Part shown: piece by piece, positions 58,362-64,000 of the stretch
Layout of the letters: the number at the start of each line of letters is the position of its first letter
How positions within the stretch are numbered: position 1 is the stretch's first letter
NCBI GenBank assembly: GCA_021850545.1
Contig: JAJZLU010000035.1
Coordinates: 1-64,000, forward strand
Origin: Thermoplasmata archaeon
Lineage (GTDB): Archaea; Thermoplasmatota; Thermoplasmata; Thermoplasmatales; Thermoplasmataceae
Direction: 5' to 3'
Length of the DNA: 64,000 nt
Program-made: the position numbers and the translations under genes
Notes under the pieces: generated by a model
What the model was told of the DNA's origin: nothing
Database searches by the model: none
The model's input: only the letters and a program-made list of their open reading frames with translations

Positions 58362-60092
58362 TCAGTAAACCCTTGGGGCAGGCTTCCATTTGGTGATTGC
58401 TACGTCGGTGTAATGAAATGCCGGCCCGTCCTTTGTAAAGTTAACAACGGTATGTTTCAGGAAATTCACATCATCTCTCTTTGGATAGTCGTTCCTGTAG
58501 TGTGCCCCCCTGCTTTCCCTCCTCATTAAAGCACCCAGTGTAATAATTTCTGCAAGGTCAAGCATGAATCCGAGTTCGAGTGTTTCCTGCAGTTGAAGGT
58601 TGAAAACTCTGGACTTGTCCTCCACAGAAATATTTGAGAATCTCCCCTTCAGTGAGATGATGTTTTTGGCCTGTTTTTCAAGCTCACTCTCAGTGCGCAA
58701 CACACCTACATTCTGGTCCATTCCGGTCCTGAGATCCTCCCTGATCCTGGCAACGTTTTCTCCTCCCCCGTTTTTCAGGATTCCTTCCCAGATCCGTTTT
58801 TCCTCCATCATAACCCTTGTTGTATCGAGGTCAGGGATAGTGTGCGCTGAAGCCCATTCTGCTGCCTTGATGCCCACGACGTTTCCAAATGCAAGGCATT
58901 CGTTTGTAGAGTTTGAACCCAACCGGTTTGCCCCATGTATGCTTATGGCGACATTCTCTCCGGCCCCGAATATGCCTGGAACCTGTGTCTCAGTAGATAT
59001 CCTCACATCAATGCCGCCCATTGTGTAATGAGTGGCAGGCCTTACTGGGATTGGTTCCACAGCTGGATCGATATGATTGAATTTCTTGGCTATGTCAGTG
59101 ATCATGGGCAATCTTTCCTCCAGTTTTTCAGCAATGTGTGTGAGGTCAAGATGTATGTGGGGTGTCTCCCCATGTTCATCGATTATCCCCCGGCCGCCAA
59201 GTATTTCCCACATCATCGCCCGAGAAACGATGTCACGGGGAGCTTCCTCCAACTTTGTTGGAGCATACTTTTCCATGAACCGTTTGCCTTCAGAGTTCCT
59301 GAGATACCCCCCTTCAGCCCTGGCTGCCTCTGTAATAAGGATTCCGGACGGGACCAGGCCAGTGGGATGGAACTGCATGAATTCCATGTCCTTCAGTGAA
59401 AGGCCTGCCCTGTATGCAATCGCATTGCCGTCACCGGTAACTGAGCTCGCATATGTGCTGAACTGGTAAAGGCGGCCGGCCCCACCCGCTGCAAAGATGA
59501 GCGCCTTTCCCTGGAAAACAACAAACTCCCCTGTCTTGAGGTTGATGGCAGTAAGGCCGTTGAACCTGTTCTGGCCTATAATTGCGGAAGTTACAAAATA
59601 CTCATTGTAAAAGTGTATCCTGTCATACATCTGGCACCTGCTGAAAAGGGTCTGCATAACATGGAACCCTGTCTTGTCCGCTGCAAATGTAGCCCTTGGG
59701 AAGCTCAATCCACCAAAGTCCCTCTGTGAAATGGTTCCGTCAGAGTTCCTGGACCACGGGCACCCCCAGCGGTCAGTAGTATAAATCTGCTCTGGAACTA
59801 TCCGCACAAACTCCTCCACTGCATCCTGGTCGGCCAGATAGTCGCTTCCCTTTATGGTATCAAAAGCGTGGAGGTCAAGATTGTCCCTGGGATCAAGAAC
59901 TGCACTGGTTCCCCCTTCTGCGGACACGGAGTGGGACCTTAGAGGGTAAAGCTTAGATACAAGCCCAACTGAAATTGAATTGTCCTTCTCCGCTGCCGAA
60001 ATGGCTGCCCTTAGCCCAGCCATTCCTCCACCCATAATTATGATATCTTCCTTGATGGTTTCCAACATAAACCCTATATAAAAATGCCTCAA
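58362..60092 (-). CDS. sdhA: Succinate dehydrogenase flavoprotein subunit (start may be internal ATG, MLETIKEDIIIMGGG)
   Basis: IIMGGGMAGLRAAISAAE, RSHSVSAEGGTSAV, QFHPTGLVPSGILITEAARAEGG. Confidence 0.95.
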   Translation of the reverse strand: MRHFYIGFMLETIKEDIIIMGGGMAGLRAAISAAEKDNSISVGLVSKLYPLRSHSVSAEGGTSAVLDPRDNLDLHAFDTIKGSDYLADQDAVEEFVRIVPEQIYTTDRWGCPWSRNSDGTISQRDFGGLSFPRATFAADKTGFHVMQTLFSRCQMYDRIHFYNEYFVTSAIIGQNRFNGLTAINLKTGEFVVFQGKALIFAAGGAGRLYQFSTYASSVTGDGNAIAYRAGLSLKDMEFMQFHPTGLVPSGILITEAARAEGGYLRNSEGKRFMEKYAPTKLEEAPRDIVSRAMMWEILGGRGIIDEHGETPHIHLDLTHIAEKLEERLPMITDIAKKFNHIDPAVEPIPVRPATHYTMGGIDVRISTETQVPGIFGAGENVAISIHGANRLGSNSTNECLAFGNVVGIKAAEWASAHTIPDLDTTRVMMEEKRIWEGILKNGGGENVARIREDLRTGMDQNVGVLRTESELEKQAKNIISLKGRFSNISVEDKSRVFNLQLQETLELGFMLDLAEIITLGALMRRESRGAHYRNDYPKRDDVNFLKHTVVNFTKDGPAFHYTDVAITKWKPAPRVY

Positions 60093-60207
60093 CTTTTAAA
60101 AGGGCGTACACTAACAATTACGCCATTCCCTTTAGATAAAAGTGTGAGTACCTTTTTTCTTGAGTTTTAATCCGTGGATAAGTTCCAGTATCTCCACAAG
60201 GGCAATC

Positions 60208-60255
60208 TTTAAATAATTTGAATTAATCATTAGTTGTCAACTAATGGTTGACAAC
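60208..60255 (+). promoter_or_regulatory. hsp20 promoter: TATA-like tttaaata plus inverted-repeat operator GTTGTCAAC-N5-GTTGACAAC
   Basis: TATA-like 60208-60216; arms 60233-60241 and 60247-60255 perfect reverse complements; SD-like aggagg at 60256, ATG at 60270. Confidence 0.8.
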
Positions 60256-60269
60256 AGGAGGATGTAAAC

Positions 60270-60821
60270 ATGCCATACAGGAGAAGAAAAGACGACGACT
60301 GGAGAGATGAGTTCGAGGAGTTCTTTGAGAACTTCGGTTTCGACTTTGACAGGTTCAATGACAGGATGATGAAGATGTGGGACCGGATGCTTAAGGAATC
60401 TGACGTACAGACCTTCGGGCCATATGTTTACGGATTTTCTTACAAGATAGGGCAGGATGGGAAGCCAGTCTTTGAGGAATTCGGCAATGTTCCCCAGGGA
60501 AGGATGTTTGGGAAGGAACCAAAACTACTGGACAAGGACGTCAGAGAACCAATAACAGACCTCACTGAAGACAAGGACAAAATCTTCATTACATACGAAC
60601 TGCCCGGTATTTCCAAGGAGAACATCCAGCTCAATGTTTCAGAGTACAATGTGACAATGGAGGTAAAGGAAGGGCCAAGGAAGTACTACAAGAGCTTTGA
60701 CTTCAGCTATGAACTGAAACCTGACACCGCGAGTGCAAAGTTCCTCAATGGAATACTGGATGTTTCAGTGGAACGTGCAAGAAAAGAGATCCCGGGTGGC
60801 AGAAATATCTCCATAGACTGA
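60270..60821 (+). CDS. hsp20: Hsp20/alpha-crystallin small heat shock protein
   Basis: C-terminal alpha-crystallin-like domain: DLTEDKDKIFITYELPGISKENIQLNVSEYNVTMEV. Confidence 0.88.
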   Translation: MPYRRRKDDDWRDEFEEFFENFGFDFDRFNDRMMKMWDRMLKESDVQTFGPYVYGFSYKIGQDGKPVFEEFGNVPQGRMFGKEPKLLDKDVREPITDLTEDKDKIFITYELPGISKENIQLNVSEYNVTMEVKEGPRKYYKSFDFSYELKPDTASAKFLNGILDVSVERARKEIPGGRNISID

Positions 60822-60830
60822 GGCGCGAAA

Positions 60831-61430
60831 ATGATTGACGAGGACATCCTTTCTTTGATTTCGGCCATTGAGAACAACACACGACGAGAAATTCTGAGAG
60901 GCTTGATCCTCGACCAATCCTATGCCTTACAGATCAGCAGATGGATAGGGGTGTCTCAGCAGGCCATCAACAAGCAGCTTGACTTGCTGGAAAAGGCCAA
61001 CCTCATTCTTTCTGCAGGTATAATACCAAGCAGTTCTGGAGCCCCCAGGAAAATTTACAAGCCCACTGGCTTTTCGACACTGGTTGCAGACTATTCCAGG
61101 AACTTCATTGAAGTAAAACGTTATGACATTCCGGAGAAAGAACCTGGAGAAGGGGATGAAACTGCAATTGCGCCAAAAGAACTAATGGCGAACTTAAGCA
61201 AAACAGAGAATGAACTCAACGACATGATGGAAAGGCGCCTTGAGCTTATCCAGAAAAAGGATGGCCTTCTTGGAAAGCTGCATTACTATATAAACAGAAT
61301 TTCGCCGGACGAAATGACCAGGAATATACTCCTTGACTACTGCGACTACCTGGATCCGGAATACGTCGCCAGGAGATACAACATACCTCTCACATATGTT
61401 ATGCAGGTAGTTGAAACCTACCTGAAATAA
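60831..61430 (+). CDS. ArsR-like HTH regulator, probably co-transcribed with hsp20
   Basis: ISAIENNTRREILRGLILDQSYALQISRWIGVSQQAINKQLDLLEKANLI winged HTH; 9 nt after hsp20 stop. Confidence 0.82.
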   Translation: MIDEDILSLISAIENNTRREILRGLILDQSYALQISRWIGVSQQAINKQLDLLEKANLILSAGIIPSSSGAPRKIYKPTGFSTLVADYSRNFIEVKRYDIPEKEPGEGDETAIAPKELMANLSKTENELNDMMERRLELIQKKDGLLGKLHYYINRISPDEMTRNILLDYCDYLDPEYVARRYNIPLTYVMQVVETYLK

Positions 61431-62191
61431 CTGCATTTTTTTGTGAATTTTTCAGCAAAAGCAGCCTCATTGTGGTTTAAAGCTGCAGGGATCACCACAG
61501 CGGCTGGAAATTCTGCGAAACGGGCAAGGATGATATTAGAAACTGAGTCATAAATAAGCCTCTCCCCTTCCTGGGATACCCGTGACAGCGAGAAGACTTT
61601 GCTTTGATCATTGAGGAAATCAAAGCCATAACGCTCTTCCATCTGAAGTATGGTCTCGAGGGCTTCGTGCGGGAACATGGTCCTGCCATCTTTAAGGTCA
61701 AGGAGAAGAATGGTATGCTGGTTCAGTGAAAGGTTGGCTGCAATTTTTTCTGCGACACTTTTGGGCAGGAAATTATCCTGAGGGAATGGCACTGAAACAG
61801 GCGGCCCCATCCTGTAGGGAAATAGACCGATCTTCCCTGGGATCACTGATATAATGGAAGCATTTTCAAAAATGGCCACTTCTATCCCTGCATCAAGGGC
61901 GTCAGCGCGCAGCTGGTTGTGGGTCGTCGCGGAAAGCGGATCACCCGTGACTATTACTGAAACCTTCTGGTAAGCGGAAAGGCGGATAATTTCCTCTTGG
62001 CTTTCCACAAATTCCCTGTCAGCGGGAATAACTTCCCTGCCCAGGAGGCCCTCCAGCTCCCTAATTGTACCCTGTGGAGATATTGAAGTATATGTTTCAA
62101 AATATACAAGGTCTGAAAGCTTCAGAACCTCAAACTGTTCCAGCGTAAGGCTTTTGATACCCCTCAGTCCAAGGCCAACCAGGTTCAGCAT
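61418..62191 (-). CDS. dphB: Diphthine synthase
   Basis: MLNLVGLGLRGIKSLTLEQFEVLKLSDLVYFETYTS...VIVTGDPLSATTHNQLRADALDAG. Confidence 0.93.
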   Translation of the reverse strand: MLNLVGLGLRGIKSLTLEQFEVLKLSDLVYFETYTSISPQGTIRELEGLLGREVIPADREFVESQEEIIRLSAYQKVSVIVTGDPLSATTHNQLRADALDAGIEVAIFENASIISVIPGKIGLFPYRMGPPVSVPFPQDNFLPKSVAEKIAANLSLNQHTILLLDLKDGRTMFPHEALETILQMEERYGFDFLNDQSKVFSLSRVSQEGERLIYDSVSNIILARFAEFPAAVVIPAALNHNEAAFAEKFTKKCSYFR

Positions 62192-62201
62192 TGAAGGTTG
62201 C

Positions 62202-63413
62202 CTAAAGGAAATCTTCCTCTATCCTGATGAGTTCATTGAGTTTGGCCAATCTCTCCCCGCCAATAGTTCCGGTCTTGATGAACTCAGCGCCGAACGCAAC
62301 AGAAAGGTGTGCAATGAAATCGTCGGTTGTCTCTCCGCTCCTATGCGAAACCGTCCTGCTCATTCCGGCCTCAGTGGCCATTTTAACAGCCTCAACGGTA
62401 CTCGAAAGGGTGCCTATCTGGTTCACCTTGATGAGTATCCCGCTTGTGGACTTGAGTTCTATTCCTTTCCTGAGCCTCTGGGGGTTTGTTGTGTATAGAT
62501 CATCCCCAACAACTACACCATTCTTGCCGACTTTTCTTGTGACCTCGGCAAATCCCTCATAGTCGGTATCTTCCATCGGGTCTTCATTGAAATAAAAGCC
62601 AAGCTCATTGGAAAAGGATGCTGCAAAATCAATCTGCTGGTCACGAGTTTTAACCTCCTTCTTGTAGTGGTACTTTCCATCCTTGAAATATTCCGTCGCC
62701 GCAAAGTCCACGCCAAGCAGTATCTTCACCTTGTGTTCACTGGACATTTCCTTTACTGCCTGTTTTATAATTTCCACCGCCTCTAGGTCGTCTATGCTGG
62801 CTGTCCATGCCCTTTCGTCGCCAACCCCGACGCTCACTCCCTTCAGCTTGTCAGACAGCAGCTCGCCAATTCTTCTGTGGACCCTGGTATTCACGAATGC
62901 AGATTCCATGAAAGTCTTTCCCTGGGTCGAAACAAGGAACTCCTGTATTGTAGTTCCGTTTCTGGAGTGCCGGCCACCGCCAATTACGTTTCCCATTGGT
63001 CTGGGCAGGCTCCTTGAAAACATTCCTCCTACATACTTGTAAAGTGGAATGTCCAGGGCCTGTGATACTGCCTTTGCGTTTGCAACCGAAATTGCGGTTG
63101 CCATGTTCCCCCCAAGGTTTGAAAGGTATTCCGAGCCGTCAAGTTCTCTTAGTATGGCATCCAGTCCCTGCTGGTCCAGTGCATTGAAACCTAGAATTCT
63201 GTTCTTTACGTTCTTTTCAAAGAACTTTATTGACTCATCCGGCCCCCCCTTGGGAAAAGCCTGCATTTCAGTTGCCCCTGTGCTAGCGCCGGATGGCGAG
63301 GAGCAGACTCCTGTGGAATATTCAAGGTCCACGGTCGCTTCGACCGTGAAGTTTCCCCTTGAATCAATGACTTTCCTTGCCCTTACATCTACAATAGGAA
63401 TGTGAGACAACAT
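62202..63413 (-). CDS. eno: Enolase
   Basis: [59 protein letters not shown]. Confidence 0.96.
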   Translation of the reverse strand: MLSHIPIVDVRARKVIDSRGNFTVEATVDLEYSTGVCSSPSGASTGATEMQAFPKGGPDESIKFFEKNVKNRILGFNALDQQGLDAILRELDGSEYLSNLGGNMATAISVANAKAVSQALDIPLYKYVGGMFSRSLPRPMGNVIGGGRHSRNGTTIQEFLVSTQGKTFMESAFVNTRVHRRIGELLSDKLKGVSVGVGDERAWTASIDDLEAVEIIKQAVKEMSSEHKVKILLGVDFAATEYFKDGKYHYKKEVKTRDQQIDFAASFSNELGFYFNEDPMEDTDYEGFAEVTRKVGKNGVVVGDDLYTTNPQRLRKGIELKSTSGILIKVNQIGTLSSTVEAVKMATEAGMSRTVSHRSGETTDDFIAHLSVAFGAEFIKTGTIGGERLAKLNELIRIEEDFL

Positions 63414-63442
63414 GCATTTATGAAATGTGCATAAGGTTTAAT

Positions 63443-63970
63443 TTATTTTTTCACCTGAGACAAATTGTCCCTGTAACGCCTGCAGAAAGTATTGTAATTG
63501 TTCTTGTAATCTTCCCAGAGCCTCCTGTATTCATCATTTATTTCGCCAATAACCTTAGCAGGCACACCTGCTGCAATACTTCCATCCGGTATCTCAAACC
63601 TGTTCCTTACAACAGCCCCTTCCGCTATGGCAGCCCAGGTTCCAACATTGGCAAAATCAGAAATGGTTGAGTTCATGCCGATGACCGCCCAGTCGTTTAT
63701 TGTTGGAGTATGTATAACAGACAAATGCCCCAGAGTTACATGTTTTCCAATTGTTGTCTTCTCTCCTGGCCTAGCGTGGATCACAACATTGTCTTCCACT
63801 GCGGTATAATCACCAACTTCTATCTCGCCGTAATCTCCTCTAACAACTGCACCTGGCCCAATCCAGACTTCCTTTCCTATTCTAACGTTGCCAATAATGA
63901 CAGCCGATGGGAAAACATATGCCGATTCGTCCAGAACAGGCACCCTTCCTTCAAATTCATACAGTGGCAT
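63443..63970 (-). CDS. Gamma-class carbonic anhydrase-like hexapeptide-repeat protein
   Basis: VVRGDYGEIEVGDYTAVEDNVVIHARPGEKTTIGKHVTLGHLSVIHTPTI; conserved His ligands. Confidence 0.85.
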   Translation of the reverse strand: MPLYEFEGRVPVLDESAYVFPSAVIIGNVRIGKEVWIGPGAVVRGDYGEIEVGDYTAVEDNVVIHARPGEKTTIGKHVTLGHLSVIHTPTINDWAVIGMNSTISDFANVGTWAAIAEGAVVRNRFEIPDGSIAAGVPAKVIGEINDEYRRLWEDYKNNYNTFCRRYRDNLSQVKK

Positions 63971-64000
63971 AAAAGAAGGATCACTAATGATTTAATGAAA

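Noticed and set aside
1-64000. CRISPR array, prophage, rRNA, toxin-antitoxin or defence island
   Set aside because: No regularly spaced repeats, no cas/phage structural genes, no rRNA-like sequence recognised; the RHH protein at 7062-7400 has no evident toxin partner.

Overview
This 64 kb window looks like a chromosomal segment of a Thermoplasmatales-like acidophilic archaeon. That assignment is inferred from protein families and gene style only. Coding density is high, with several overlapping convergent gene ends. Main content: a window-truncated AglB/STT3 oligosaccharyltransferase with an SWWDYG motif; a divergent pair made of a stand-alone AAA-associated C-terminal-like domain and an HTH plus solute-binding-like regulator; pheT; a complete archaellum operon (flaB, flaC-like, flaD/E-like, F, G, H, I, J) followed by a 1239-aa TPR-like protein and a site-2-protease-like M50 peptidase; a zinc-ribbon/aEF1-beta pair; glycosyltransferases; phosphohexomutase; tiaS, uppS, trm5, hel308; ahcY, apgM, serS, pdxS; a cytochrome b/Rieske locus; an ISL3-type insertion sequence with TIRs and a perfect 8-bp target duplication; tRNA-Val(TAC); a P-type ATPase; two different succinate dehydrogenase/fumarate reductase operons side by side; an Hsp20/HTH-regulator operon with a perfect inverted-repeat operator; dphB and enolase. 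The most interesting signals are: (1) the Sdh1-like operon, whose membrane subunit carries a Cys/His cluster suggesting a membrane-embedded Rieske-type centre; (2) the TPR/S2P pair appended to the archaellum operon; (3) the hsp20 operator and its linked regulator; (4) overlapping inverted repeats in the archaellin leader that cover the Shine-Dalgarno and start codon; (5) the precisely delimited, degenerate ISL3 element at a stop codon next to a tRNA. No CRISPR array, rRNA or prophage was recognised.
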